Below are positions 48,805 through 60,399 of a DNA stretch of 64,000 nucleotides, in pieces. Each line of letters begins with the position of its first letter. The first letter of the stretch is position 1. The notes beneath the pieces are model-generated. The model saw nothing but the letters and a program-made list of their open reading frames with translations, searched no databases and had not been told where the DNA came from. The position numbers and the translations under genes are program-made. The stretch is from Cranoglanis bouderius (Eukaryota > Chordata > Actinopteri > Siluriformes > Cranoglanididae). The stretch spans positions 6,491,300-6,555,299 of the forward strand of contig CM042558.1 of assembly GCA_023630585.1 (NCBI GenBank), given 5' to 3'.

Positions 48805-50077
48805 TGGTTCCCCTCCTCTCCTCAAAGTTTTCGTGAACGTCGTGCAACGCCCTGTCTAAACCGCAGACATCAGAAAAACCGCCCGAACGAAGCCAGGACT
48901 TGTTTGATTGTGCTGCCTCGCAACCTGGGCTTGCACACACACCCGCCTCTCCACCTCACAAGAACGCACACACACACCTCAACCGACGTCAACAATGCCA
49001 CATGTCCTTCACCTAACAATCCCTGAGGCCTGATCCGGCCTGGGCCAAAGCCATAGCTAGAAAAAAAAAAGGTGAGATGCTGATGGATAAAGGAGCTCGT
49101 GGATTCCTGGGACAGGTGTCGGATGCAGGGACTATTTGATCATTTTACACGTGTAGAGCGAGCAGGAAAATGGAAAGCCGAGGTGGCAAAGGTTAGAAGT
49201 GCTCTGTCGTCATGAAAAATAAAAAATAAAAAAATCAAGGCACAGCACTTGTACAAAGGATTTTAGGAATTACAGAGTAAGATAAATAAAATAAACACAA
49301 TCGACATACACCATCTTCAAAAACAGTTATTCTAATAAGACGCTCTCTCAATTTAATTTGATTTGCAAAGACTGGCATAATTTTTGGGAAGTTTTTATTA
49401 TTTCAAATGGTCATTATTTTGTGACGATATAGTGAGCGAGCACGCTCTGCTCAAGATCTGTCACAGGATGAAAATACTAAAAAAACCCAAGTAAATGAAA
49501 ACTCAGTGAGTCAGTGCACCATCACACGTTTCTTCACTGATCATAGGGTAGCATGCCGTGACTTTTTAAAGGCAGAGTGTGGAAAGCCATTAATCAACAC
49601 AAACACATGCTGCCATTCTCACCAACAAGTCCAATACAACTACAAGCTGGAATATCCGTTTCAGTTTTGAACAGTGATCCGTGCCTTTTTTTCTACGAAC
49701 TGATCGGTGATTAACATGACTGCTGGGGTAGGGGACTATAAATTCTAGTATAAATGGATATAGGATAAACCATGGATAAAGGCACCAGTTGGTCCAGTCT
49801 AGGCAGCACAGCATCAGATACTTGTAAACAAGGCCGTCTTGTATTTCCTGTTTTCCTTTTTTCCTTTCTATTTCCTTTGCACGACAGCCTCTTGGCAGCT
49901 ACATGCTGGCCAGGCTGCAGTAATGCTTGGCTGCTGAGGTGGAGGAACTTGCTAGAGGAGGGGGAGGGAGGGCAAGGCAGGAGGCCAGAAATAGGGAAAA
50001 CACCACCCTGACTGCTAGGCCTGTTAGGCACCCCAACAAAACCGCAAAACTCTCAAGAGGTCTCCTTTAACATTTTG
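48802..50077. other. Low-repeat, partly GC-rich block, no gene seen
   Basis: 48830-49050 and 49880-50040 are GC-richer with some CpG. Several open frames exist on both strands but none has recognisable similarity. Candidate regulatory DNA only. Confidence 0.4.
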
Positions 50078-50315
50078 TAGCATAACAGAATCTCTAAAAT
50101 GTCATAGTGTTTTTTTTTTTTAAAAAAAAAAGAGACGGCAATTTAACAGCCATGTTGGTAACTGTACCACTGGGGAAAATCTAGTGCAGGTAAGACATAG
50201 GTAAGTGTTATGAAAGGGTTAAAGAACTTCTCGCAATATCTCCTCTGCCTCCAAGGCCCAGCTGGGTCAGATGTTTTGTAAATCTAACAGACGTCTTGAT
50301 GAATACCTCAGAGAA
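50078..50315 (+). repeat. Old paralogous block, copy 1 (pairs with 58045-58285)
   Basis: Shares with 58045-58285 the words TAGCATAACAGAATCTCTAA then AATGTC, AATTTAAC, GCCATGTTGGTAACT, TATCTCC, AAGGCCCAGC, GTAAATCTAA, GAATACCTCA. Order and orientation are the same. An A/T homopolymer insertion lies in this copy at 50108-50129. Confidence 0.8.
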
Positions 50316-51589
50316 GGTTCCTAAAAATATATGCAAGTCCATGCATGAAAAACACACCACTACAGCAGCCCTCACCACAATTCGAGGAACAACAGAAACA
50401 ATGCTGGACCTCTATTCGATTATTTTAAAGACATTACATGATGACTTGCACTTGTGTACTGTATATTGTCAGAACACATGCTGATGGAGAGTTTGGGTGA
50501 TGACAGGTGTAGTGTGGCAGGGGGCAACAAATAAACAGCAGTGTTAAATGAGAAAGGACAATGGGTGTGCAGAAACACCAGATGATTTCAGGATTGTCTT
50601 CACCAAACATGGTGTGCCAGTGCTGTCGCTTCTGGCAATCAGTTGCGTTGCCTGTGCAAGCAACCACAACTGGCAATACAAACTGGCCAAAACCTTTAAG
50701 CACAGCAAGGGCAGCTCCTGGTGGCAATTTCAAAAACACTTTTTTTTTTAATGATCTTTGACATTGTTCAGGATGCCATCAATGTCCGCCATTGTCTTAT
50801 CACAGATTGAGAAACAAGATAGAACAAATGGTTCTTTTGATGGAGGACAAATGAATGTGAATGTTTCAGTGAAAAAAACTGTACAGCCCTCTACATAGAA
50901 TCCTGAGTAAGACCATTAACCGTCAAGGCTAGGATTTGCTTGGAAGTTGCTCGGGTTAAAAGCATCTGCCAAATGACTACATGTAAACATGCTCTAGTCC
51001 CAGAGAAACTTCAACCATCTATCTCTACATGGCCTTTCCCTCGATATCCCCACTGGTCCCATCATAACCCTGCCTCCTTCCAGCTATAGCTCCCTCCATC
51101 CCTCCCTCTGGGTCTGGGGATGCATAGCCTGTAATTGTGGAGTAGCCACAGCACATAGACTGTGATATAAATATCCATTTCTGCTATTCCTGTGAAAATA
51201 AAGGCTGCTGTGAAAAAAAGAAAGAAGGGCTCTTTTTTCGTGGCCTATTTCAGGTTATTCTCAGAACCCAGCACCTACAGAATACTGAGCACTGCCTCTA
51301 TGAATGAGATACACTCCACTCATGTGTTTAGCTCTTAACACTGTGACCTCATGCTTACAAATTGCCATTTCCATTCTTAAACAATGCTTCGATATCAGTT
51401 ATCAGAGTTATACGGGACTACTAGACACAGGAGGTTAAAGAACGTGTAAAATATTTTTATTACATTTTAAATTCAACTGAAATACTAATTACCTCTTTTG
51501 AGTGACCAAATGATGAAAAAAAGGTTGCTAATAAAAGCGATCTTCCGTTGATTTGCTTGTCTTTCTAGATGATTGCACAATTGGTGCAC
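50316..51589. other. Intergenic DNA with a SINE tail
   Basis: 50940-50990 (CTTGGAAGTTGCTCGGGTTA then AAAGCATCTGCCAAATG) is a 3' SINE tail fragment like that at 37000-37033. 50540-50750 holds overlapping open frames without similarity. No gene is supported. Confidence 0.5.
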
Positions 51590-51835
51590 AATCGTGAGGC
51601 AGCCTGCTCACGTCCCCATTTATCTCCATTGAGTTATTATCACACCTAGTGGTCAAAAACAGGCACTGCAACATAGAGGCACACTGGGACAGGAATCATG
51701 CTGCTCCATGCTAACTCTCTGAACAAGGAGCAGCCGCACACAGGACAGTTAATCACAGAGTTGCCAGGGTCATGTTTTGGACTACTTAAAATATAAGCGA
51801 CCTCCTTCTTTTACAGAAAATAATTGGAACTAATA

Positions 51836-53405
51836 CAGTGGGTATAGAAAAGAATCACCCCCCTTTAAAATAATCACATTTTGTTGCTTTTCAGCCTGAA
51901 ATGAAGATGGACACAGTTTTTGTTTTATCCAGCTGTATTTACTCAGTGCAACTTATAACATCCAAGTGAAAGATATAACACCAACATATCAGACAAAAAT
52001 TTAAAAAAATTAAAAAACAGAATCACTGAGTTGGAAAAAGGATCACCCCCTTGCTTTAATTTCCCTTAATATTTTAATTACAGCCTTTAGTCTGTTGGGA
52101 TATGTCTCTACTAACTTTGCACATCTAGACTTTGCAATATTTGCCCACTCTTCTTTGCAGAACTGCTCAAGTTCAGTTAAATTTGATGGTGACCGTTTGT
52201 GGACTGCAGTCCTCAAGTCATTCCGCAGATTTTCAATGGGGTTTAAGTCTGGGCTCTGACTAGGCCATGCAAGGACATTCACCTTTTTCTCCTTCAACCA
52301 CTGTGTGGTCAGTTTTGCTGTGTGCTTTGGGTCATTGTCATGTTGGAAGGTAAACGTTCTTCCCATTGACAACTTTCTGCCAGAGGGCAGCAGATTTTCC
52401 TCAAGAATTTGACGGTATTTTGCCCCATCCATTTTCCTTCTATCTTGACAAGCGCTCCAGTCCCTGATGCAGAGAAACACCCCCATAACAGGATATTACC
52501 ACCTCCATGCTTTACTGTAGGAATGGTGTTATTTGGATGGTGAGCTGTATTGGATTTCTGCCAGACATATCGTTTGGTGTTGAGGCCAAATAATTCATTT
52601 GACCATAACACCTTTTTCCATGTGGCCTCGGAATCTTCAAGGTGCGTTTTGGCAACGCTCAGTCGTGGGTGGCTTCTTTCTTGCAACCCTCCCATACAAG
52701 CCACAATTGTGGAGAATTTGTGATATTGTTGTCACATGCACACAATGACCACTCTTTGTCATAAAATTCCTGCAACTGCTTCAGAGTTGCTGTAGGCCTC
52801 TTGGTAGCCTCTCTGACCAGTTTCCTCCTGGCTCTGTCATCCAGTTTGGAGCGACGTCCTGATCCAGGGAGGGTCTGTGTTGTACCAAATACCTTCCACT
52901 TCTTAATAATAGACTTCACTGTGCTTCTAGGCATTGATAAAGCCTTTGAATTTTTTTTGTATCCATCTCCTGACTTGTGCCTGTCCACAACTTTATCCCG
53001 GAGATCTTTTGACAGTGCCTTGCCACCCATAGTTGATTGTTTGCTTCAGTTGCACTACAAAATGCTCCAGGAAAGCTCTTTTCATGCTGAGTTAATCAAA
53101 ATGACCACAGCTGATCACAGTTGAAAGTCAAATGGCTTTGTGTGCCATTGAGAAGGTGATTAGCTACACCTTATAAGTCATTTTTAGGAGGGGGGTGATC
53201 CTTTTTCCAAAATTCTGTTTTTGTTTTTTTTATTTATTTATTTATTTATTTTTTCCTGACATGTTGGTGTTATATCTTTCACTTGGATGTTATAAGTTGT
53301 AAATACAGCTGGATAAAACAAAAATGGTGTCTGTCTTCATTTCAGGCTGGAAAGCATCAAAATGTGATTATTTTAAAGGGGGGTGATTCTTTTCTATACC
53401 CACTG
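51836..53405 (-). mobile_element. Full-length Tc1 transposon (family A, copy 2)
   Basis: Inverted termini CAGTGGGTATAGAAAAGAAT and ATTCTTTTCTATACCCACTG, flanked by TA at 51834-51835 and 53406-53407. At 1,570 bp it is the most complete of three copies in the window. The empty site is preserved in the paralogous block near 15090. Confidence 0.95.
52043..53030 (-). pseudogene. Tc1 transposase, frameshifted (family A, copy 2)
   Basis: From ATG 53030: MGGKALSKDLRDKVVDRHKS, HTH (ALSMPRSTVKSIIKKWKVFG), linker TLPGSGRRSK, second HTH (RRKLVREATKRPTATLKQ). A shift near 52700 leads to the catalytic part, where WSNELFGLNTKRYVW replaces the expected WSDE...ELFG, so the first Asp appears to be Asn with a small deletion. 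HGGGNILLWGCFSASGTGA follows. A shift near 52440 leads to DGAKYRQILEENLLPS, FQHDNDPKHTA (second Asp) and SPDLNPIENLRNDL (Glu). About 330 codons in total, usual for Tc1, but two frameshifts and a damaged catalytic site make it inactive. Confidence 0.9.
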
Positions 53406-53551
53406 TATATAACTATATATTGTTTTATGTATTTACGCAAACAAAGGCAAAGTGTAAGTGCAGACAGTGTGTCTATGATGGACAGAACCATTTCTATTCT
53501 ATGATCTCTTACAAACATTGAAAGAGGCTTTTATAGAGGGGATTTATAGAG

Positions 53552-54316
53552 CACTGTAAAAATTTGTCCTAAAACCCGGAAATGAATTACCATTTTAGCA
53601 CTTCCGGTTCCAGCGTCCTGAAGTCAATGGGTTTTTTGAATGGGTTTTTGGTTAAATGCCTGAAATAAGGTCTGTAGTTAACACAAGCTCAAGATATTTT
53701 CATGTTTTATTCTACAACATAAAATACTTCAGTAATACCCCACTCATGATTTTGTTAAGCTTTTATGTGTCTTGAAAAAGAAGGTTGCTAACAAAATGGC
53801 TAAATGGGACTACAGAGGTTGTCGGGGACATTAAACGTCATCACGCCAAACAGGAAAAACTCATCTACTACAGCCTCGTTATGTTTATACTTGCGCTCTT
53901 GCAAACTATTCCAACTCAAACGTTACAAAATGTAGATTTATCAATTTATAGTATTTTCCAATTGTAGTGTTTTTTCAAATTGTAGTGCTGTAAAGTTCAA
54001 GTCATGCGGTTGTGGTGTAGTTCGTTTATAGCCTAACTTTTTTAAAAATGTATTTATTTATTTTTTATTTATTTATTTTTTTACTTCTGATGATTGTATT
54101 TAGGCTTCAAAATTCATACAAGTTGTGTTCATTTGTAAAGATTATCTTGATGAAGAAAATGTGTAAGAATCATACATTTTTGTTGGTCACAGAGCTTATT
54201 TTCTGCAATAATCCAAAAGCCAATGGAAAAATATTATTGGCTTTTTGTTGATGGAACCAGGGTGATGCTAACTTCTGGGTTGGCCTACAAAAATATGTAA
54301 TTTTTGCTGCACTCTT
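53552..54316. mobile_element. hAT-like non-autonomous element with 8-bp target duplication
   Basis: Flanked by TTATAGAG (53544-53551) and TTATGGAG (54317-54324), an 8-bp duplication with one difference. The ends CACTGTAAAAA and, inverted at the right, AGTGCAGCAAAAA form short terminal repeats. The paralogous block has a single ATTATAGAG near 15207, the empty site. The 765-bp body has no recognisable transposase. It contains TTCCGGTTCC and (TTTA)n stretches. Confidence 0.75.
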
Positions 54317-54690
54317 TTATGGAGTGGATAATGTCTATACATCAGAAATGCGTGTGCACCACGGTGACCTTGTTTCCTACGCAAAGGCTGAGAAAAAGAA
54401 GAAAAACGTGTCTCCTTTTTTCAATGTCCAATTTTTTTTGGGCCTGCTGTATTGAACACAGTTGAACAAAGATACATCTAAAGTGCTTCTAGACTGCATA
54501 TGTTGTCTCTAAACTGTCTATTATGAGGTTACTCTAAAAATTCACTATAGCATAAGTCCAGTGTGATAGCCTCTCAGAATAATTTTGTTTGTGACTACGT
54601 CCTTATTAATGTTGTCCTGCCCCACCAAAAGCTATGGTGATGAGCTGCTGCTGCTGCTATGAGCAATGCTAAAACTATGCAAACATAAAG

Positions 54691-54850
54691 CGAATCATGG
54701 AACCTCTCCACTTAAACAATAAAACATTAAGGTTAAGTCTTTGTACTGAATGTTAATGTCAAAGCCTCCAACAGTCAATCGCATGAGAATCGTGATTAGT
54801 CACCACTGCAAGAAAATGCCATGACATTCAATGAGAGCACTCTTTCCAGG

Positions 54851-54851
<1 letters not shown>
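54691..54851. other. Intergenic DNA, no gene seen
   Basis: Short spacer without recognisable content. Confidence 0.4.

Positions 54852-54908
<57 letters not shown>
54852..54908. repeat. (CA)n microsatellite
   Basis: About 57 bases of CA. A second short CA cluster with interruptions lies at 55090-55113. Confidence 0.97.
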
Positions 54909-54910
<2 letters not shown>

Positions 54911-55225
54911 GTGAACAGTTTTAATTAATGTGTTTGACATGTTGTATATTGCTTTCCTTAGATGTACACCATTACTGTGCACACACCAACCTGTTAACAA
55001 AAATATGGATCAAAGCAAGAAGCCTGTTGTGTTCAATATCAGCATGCCTGAGATTGCTATAGTGCAAACACCTGCCTTATGTGTTTAATACACACACACA
55101 CAAACACACACACAGAGCCATACACAGATAAGATTCACCTAATGACTGCCAGTCTTAGTCTTGCAGTGTTTCACTGTAACTATTACACGGTTTTATCGTT
55201 TACTAATGAGTACAATGCAAACATC

Positions 55226-55360
55226 AATTCAATTCAATTTTATTTGTATAAAATCCGTTTTAACAATGGACATCATCACAAAGCAGCTTTACAGAAATAT
55301 ATCAATTCCGGATATAAATTTTAAATTTATAAATGTATCCCTAATGAGCAAGCCAAATGA
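55226..55360 (+). repeat. Dispersed repeat family L, 5' part
   Basis: TCAATTCAATTTTATTTGTA, TTTAACAATGGACATCATCA then CAAAGCAGCTTTACAGAAAT, and CCCTAATGAGCAAGCCA match the start of the other family-L copies and show the family begins with CAATTTTATTTGT. Confidence 0.7.
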
Positions 55361-55983
55361 AATGAAAACATCACAAACTATCTAAATGCATATAGATAGG
55401 TACATATAGAAATATCCGCCGTACACACATAGAAATATCATTACAATTAAAATTATAACTGTAATTATTAGAATTAGGTAATTTAGACCCATTTGTGCTA
55501 TGCAGAAGTAACACACAGCTGGATGAGATCCCTGCCCTAGTCTGTCTGGGATCTGGAAAGAAATAGGATGGGAAGCTAAAAACCAGGAGGAGGAGGAGAG
55601 TTCTATGTGCGGAATGCTCCAAACCCGGGGCTGGTGTTGCGACTCGTCCCAGACTCTGTGCCGTCACCGCTGGGGTCTGTGGCCAGACCTCCCTATGCCA
55701 GACCTGCTGGCTCCAGATCCCGCCCAGGCCAGTTTAGCTGCAGTGCAAGACCCATAATTACAGCACGACTCCCCCCCTTCACTCCCTCCACTCTCACTGT
55801 TGAAAAGTGCAGAGGAAAGAGACATGTACTGCTTAATATGAATATTATGCAGTGTAAAATTTATACACAAGCTAGCAGGAACTTTAATGTGAATGTGGTG
55901 AGACAGGGCAAGAAAAGATATGGTGTGGTTTTAGGATCTACTAAAAACTTGTTTGAGGAAAACTTTATTACAGAGAGATGAAG

Positions 55984-55985
<2 letters not shown>
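55361..55985. other. Intergenic DNA with a GC-rich patch
   Basis: 55540-55810 is GC-rich with a few CpGs (CGACTCGTCCC, CCGTCACCGC). Open frames cross it on both strands without similarity. It could be a small regulatory patch. No gene is supported. Confidence 0.4.

Positions 55986-56048
<63 letters not shown>
55986..56048. repeat. (GA)n microsatellite
   Basis: About 63 bases of pure GA. Confidence 0.97.
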
Positions 56049-56053
<5 letters not shown>

Positions 56054-56090
56054 TTCTTACTGAAGGAAAGCAGTAAGTAGGAAAGAGAAA

Positions 56091-57125
56091 GTTTATACCA
56101 CAACGTTATTGAATTCTCAAATCAGAAGGTGATTAATTTTCTATATCAGCAGCTCTGACAGTTGAGTAGGATTATATTAATGCACTCGCTCCAATATGTT
56201 ATTATTCCTATAGTAACTCTTCATTCAAAGGGACTTGTATGGTGGATGATCTACGAAATCTAAGCCTAATAATAAGCAGATTTTTAAAATGTGTTGTTAT
56301 TTTAACAAAGAAATATGTGTGTAATCTTTGATATTGTGAGGTTTTCTGTAAGGAGATGTTTATTTAACATTTAGCAAAGGAGCCTCCAGTGCCAGCACTT
56401 TGTAACACTAAGTTTTCCTCCATGGGAAAGTCTTCAGGACAGAGTAGTTTATTCTTCTGGTTTCCTGGTAACGTGACATTTATTATTCTGCAGTCCCTCC
56501 AGGATTTTGCAGTTGCAGAAATTAACGCAAAAATCATGCAAACTCCGCAATATTCTGCAGAGCTTGCAATTTTTCTAAATTACAGCAGATTTTCCGTAGA
56601 TTTGGGCCATGTGACATCATCACAATGTGCATTCAGCCAAAGCCCTCTTTGATTCATGTGCATCAAACATGAGTACAGCTAAAAACATCTCATTTACCAG
56701 CAAACATCACTGCGAAAGACGGCCAATTGCAATTTCAGCCAATTCAAGTAGTTTTCTGCAAAAAAGCACAAAAAAAACCTCTGCAAGTTGCATCGCAAAT
56801 TTGGAAAAAAAGCAGCAGCAAAATCAAGCACTTTTGGCCACAACAGTCACAAAAATCGTATTGACTTAGATAAGAGATAGAAATACAGGCTGGTGGGGAA
56901 ATAACTCTTTATAGCTACTATAACCTAAGTGATAACAGAAAATAACTTGGATCATGGATATTCCATTACATAAATCATGAATATTCCATATCATTAAATA
57001 TAACTACAAATGCATAAAAAGTGCAACATCATCATTTATTAATGAATGAAAAATTGTAATTGCTTGCAATTTGCTGTGGTATAAGCAGAATAAAACACTT
57101 CAGAATGTAAGAGCTACTCCACTTC
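56091..57125. mobile_element. Family J element (copy 2), interrupted
   Basis: Left part ATTGAATTCTCAAATCAGAA then GGTG and CAGCAGCTCTGACAG; right part GATAACAGAAAATAACTTGG, TTGCAATTTGCTGTGGTATA and AGAATAAAACACTT. These match the left and right parts of 26577-27070. The two parts are separated by a family-K element at 56491-56868, so K inserted into J. Confidence 0.65.
56491..56868. mobile_element. Family K element inserted into family J
   Basis: Starts CAGTCCCTCCAGGATTTTGC then AGTTGCAGAAATTAACGCAAA, as at 36679. Contains ATTTTCTGCAAAAAAG and TTGCAAGTTGCATCGCAAAT-like words. The CAG start fits hAT, but the right end and target duplication are not clear. Confidence 0.6.
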
Positions 57126-57275
57126 ATGTTGTGCCACATCACACCACACCACTGTTGATTATTTTCTTATAAAAGAACGTCCCATCGTGTTTTATTCCCT
57201 ACTCAATACGAAGTCCACCAGTGACTAAAACGAAGTGTCTATACTCTATATTTTAAAAGACATCATACATAACAT
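57126..57275. other. Short intergenic spacer
   Basis: Nothing recognisable. Confidence 0.4.
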
Positions 57276-57738
57276 ATACAGTACTGTGCTTACGACTTCT
57301 ACATTATTTAGTTAGTCCAAAAAACATTTTAGATTCCCAAACATTAGTTTTCTAGCACAAAATTAAATGTTACAGATGTTACATATTACAGCAGCATATT
57401 ACGTACGAGACACTTTTCAGACAAAAAACACAATGAAGGCTGCTGGGTTTTGCTGCAAAAATAAGAAGCGAGTGCAAAAGTCAAAGTCTCCAGAAGAACT
57501 GTGGCTGGTTCTGCAAGATGCTCAATAAAACTTACCAGCTCATTTCCTTATAAACCTGCACACACTGTGCCGGAGACTACTATTTTTATTTTTATTATTA
57601 TTTTTTTGTCAAACCAAATATTTACTTTATTTCATTTATTTCTTAAACGTAGAAACATTTAATTTCATTATTTTGAAGGCATCTTTGCTCCACAGCATTT
57701 CTTTGCATGTGCCTAAAACTTTTGCACAGTACTGTAGG
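57276..57738 (-). mobile_element. Mariner-like non-autonomous element related to the 18.5-kb foldback
   Basis: Left ATACAGTACTGTGC and right GTGCCTAAAACTTTTGCACA then GTACTGTA are inverted termini with TA-rich flanks. The interior ACACAATGAAGGCTGCTGGG, then TTTTGCTGC, AAGTCTCCAGAAGAACTGTG and TACCAGCTCATTTCCTTATA matches one arm plus the spacer of 18482-19046. Here the second arm is missing. Confidence 0.8.
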
Positions 57739-58044
57739 GCTGATGGACCAGACTATAGCAATCACAGATCAAAGGATTAAATTGTGCATTTCTGAGTCTC
57801 AAAAGCACAGCTACTTTCTTCTTAATGAACGGGTGCTTCATTGCTCTTTAGTGAAAGAGATACCAGGTAAATCGTATGTTCACTAAGAGCCATAATTGAA
57901 GTTAAATAAGCAGTACAGTATCTGATGTTACTGAGAACTTCAAAGCCATAAAACCATATGCACAGAAAGGTCTCTCATTGAAAGCTCAAAGTGTCTTTTG
58001 TCGTCCTGCTGGTGTCCTGTAACAGAAGATCACATCATGCACAG
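57739..58044. other. Intergenic DNA, no gene seen
   Basis: Unremarkable sequence. Confidence 0.4.
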
Positions 58045-58285
58045 CCTAGCATAACAGAATCTCTAAAATGTCGCTATGAAGAGACAGAAATTTAACTGCC
58101 ATGTTGGTAACTTTGGTATTGGGTGAGTCTAGCACTGACAGATTTACAGATAAATATCTTTATGTTTTATACAACTCCTGTCAGTATCTCCACTGCCTAA
58201 TGAAGGCCCAGCGTGTTTATCCAGCGTGCTTCGTAAATCTAAAAGACTTCTCGAGGAATACCTCATCCTCAGAAAAAGAAACAGG
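58045..58285 (+). repeat. Old paralogous block, copy 2 (pairs with 50078-50315)
   Basis: Direct-orientation match to 50078-50315, about 8 kb away, lacking the A/T homopolymer found there. An open frame of 67 codons (58101-58304) crosses it but is not conserved in the other copy, arguing against coding function. Confidence 0.8.
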
Positions 58286-60062
58286 AAAATTATACACTGG
58301 ATGAGTGGTCTTTCCTTTTTTCCCCTTCCTTTCTACTGCTGCTGTAATTTCCTTTTAAGCGGAGCTTCCTAAAATAACCTTGAACCTAATAATCCCCAAC
58401 CAAAATGCATAAAGGAGTTCCTGGAGGTCCTCTTGGGTGGTTTTCCCTGTTTCATCTGCACAGGAGACAATGTTTGCTCACTTATACTTAGCATGGCTTA
58501 CACTGTGAGAACACACCAGTGAGTGAGTGGCATTTAGTGGACAGTAAGAAAGTGAGAAAAATTGTAGCCCAGCATTGTAGGATATTAGAAAATACACGGG
58601 GTGTGAACCTTTGGTTGGACAGTGAATCAATCTGACTGATGACTCATTGCTTTATGGTTTGATTCAAAAGTAATTTTGCAAATTATGAACAATTCGATTA
58701 AATTGACAAACTAAACAGTGATTTCATTCAGCAGTCAAGCTTCTTAAGAAATATTATTAATGCATTAGAAGTATTCCTTCCTCAAAAATTTCTCAGAGAT
58801 ATTTATTTGCTACTGATTCGTTTGCTTTCTCAATAATTCTTTATGAGAATATAAACTTCAGCTCCTCCTTGACACTAATTTAGCTAAATTGTCTTGTCCA
58901 AAAAATATCTTCGCTTCCTGTGGGAAGAAAAACTTAATGGAGGAATACTAATTATTAAGCATCTGCTATATGCAGTCTCTTTATGAATATTTAATTTCTG
59001 ACTCCCCACCTACACGTATCATACAATGCAAAAAAAAAAAAAGGAAAAAAAAAAGGTTTCTTTAAACATGGATGTTTTGATGATTAATCAAGATTAATTT
59101 TATTTTATCATTTTAAAAGTATTTTTTTTCTTTACCATTATTACCATTTATTTATATAGCATTTATTACTCATATACTTGTTTCAGGCGACTATGTATTC
59201 TGATGCATTGAAAAAATAAATGAATCTCTATCCAGAAAACAAAATGAATGTACTGTGCAGCTCAATACGGTCTGTATCATGTTTTCAGAAGCAAAAGTTG
59301 CCTCAGTGAAACATTACAGCGCCAGTTAGACTGTTTTTAGCCATATTTTATAACATCTAGAACATTAGTACTACATCAGCAGGGTAGCATAATAAAATCT
59401 CTTCAGATAAACTGGGCAGTAATTTTAATGAAATATAGTTGCATGTGGTACAGCAGTTATTAATACCGCAGTGACATAAACTGTACATTGTACATGTTTT
59501 ACTACGCTCTCTAACTACATAATGGCTGTGGCAATGTTCAAGCTATTTCACATTAAGGGGCTCAAGTGGTTGAAAATTTTCATTGCCAACTCCACAGATC
59601 TCTGCGGTCGATCAAACTCATCAGGGTGAAATGACAGTTAATTAGTGAGTTAATCATTCCTACTGAAAAACTGTTACCGCTGCTTTGCCAGAACATGAAG
59701 GAAATTTGATTTGTGTTAAAAGTCAGACACTTTATTTTTATTAGAATCCACACTATGTCAAGCTTGACTGCAGGTGAATATGTCTATAAAAGTGTTTAAT
59801 CATTGAGGTCGTCTAGGAATGGTAAGACAATGCAACCGTGCTTGTGTTATAACCTTGAAGACATTTCATCACTCATCTGTGGAGCATCAACAGTTCTAGA
59901 ATAAATTGATTTAGAACTGTGATGAACTGATAATCAGTAGATGTGATGAGACTCACCACTGACAGTCATGATTTATATATTTATATGTATTGCTGTATAC
60001 ATTTATTTATAATTATAGTCTATAAGAAGTAAATGTTATGTGTTAGTAGATGTGTTAAACAA
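58286..60062. other. Low-repeat AT-rich intergenic DNA
   Basis: No gene recognised. Two A-rich runs at 59028-59054. 58900-59000 and 59260-59700 are repeat-free. No element identified. Confidence 0.45.
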
Positions 60063-60399
60063 TTTAGAACATGGCGCCTTTAATGGCAGACCACCCAATT
60101 TTCTTGGTGAGCAAAAGTATTGGAACAGATAGTCTTCTAGGTGTTTGCATATCCCTTGCTTGCAATAACTACATCAAGCTGGCGACCCACTGACATCATC
60201 AAACGGTTGCATTTTTCTTTTGTGTTGCTTTTTCCAGGCTTGTACATGTTGAATTGCATGCTCAAGTGGGTTAAGATCTGGTTAATCAATCTAACATGGC
60301 ACACCTGGGCAACAAGAAACACCTGTCAGTCACATGTTCCAATATTTTTGATCACTTAAAAAATGGATGGGATAAAAAAAAAAAGGTGCCATGTTATAA
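60063..60399. mobile_element. Non-autonomous DNA element with ~60-bp terminal inverted repeats
   Basis: Left TTAGAACATGGCGCC...GACCACCCAATTTTC...GAGCAAAAGTATTGGAACA. The right, reverse-complemented, reads TTATAACATGGCACC...ATCCATTTTTT...GATCAAAAATATTGGAACA. The interior has ACACCTGTCAGTCACATGTT, familiar from an abundant teleost family. No transposase. A Tc1 element abuts its right end. Confidence 0.75.

Larger units (their letters stand above)
51590..54690 (+). repeat. Ancient paralogous block, copy 2, split by two transposons
   Basis: Matches 14823-15665 in three pieces: 51590-51835, 53406-53551 and 54317-54690. The gaps are a Tc1 element (51836-53405) and a hAT-like element (53552-54316). 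Aligned words include CACACCTAGTGGTCAAAAA versus GCGCCTAGTGAGCAAAAA, GGCAAAGTGTAAGTGCAGAC, GTGTCTATGATGGACAGAA, ACATCAGAAATGCGTGTGCA and TAGCATAAGTCCAGTGTGAT. Confidence 0.8.

Noticed and set aside
55607..55981. 124-codon open frame in a GC-rich patch
   Set aside because: Low-complexity Pro/Ser/Arg content followed by unrelated sequence. No similarity and no exon borders, and the frame drifts into AT-rich DNA.
58101..58304. Small gene of 67 codons
   Set aside because: The paralogous block at 50078-50315 does not keep the frame, which argues against selection on a protein.
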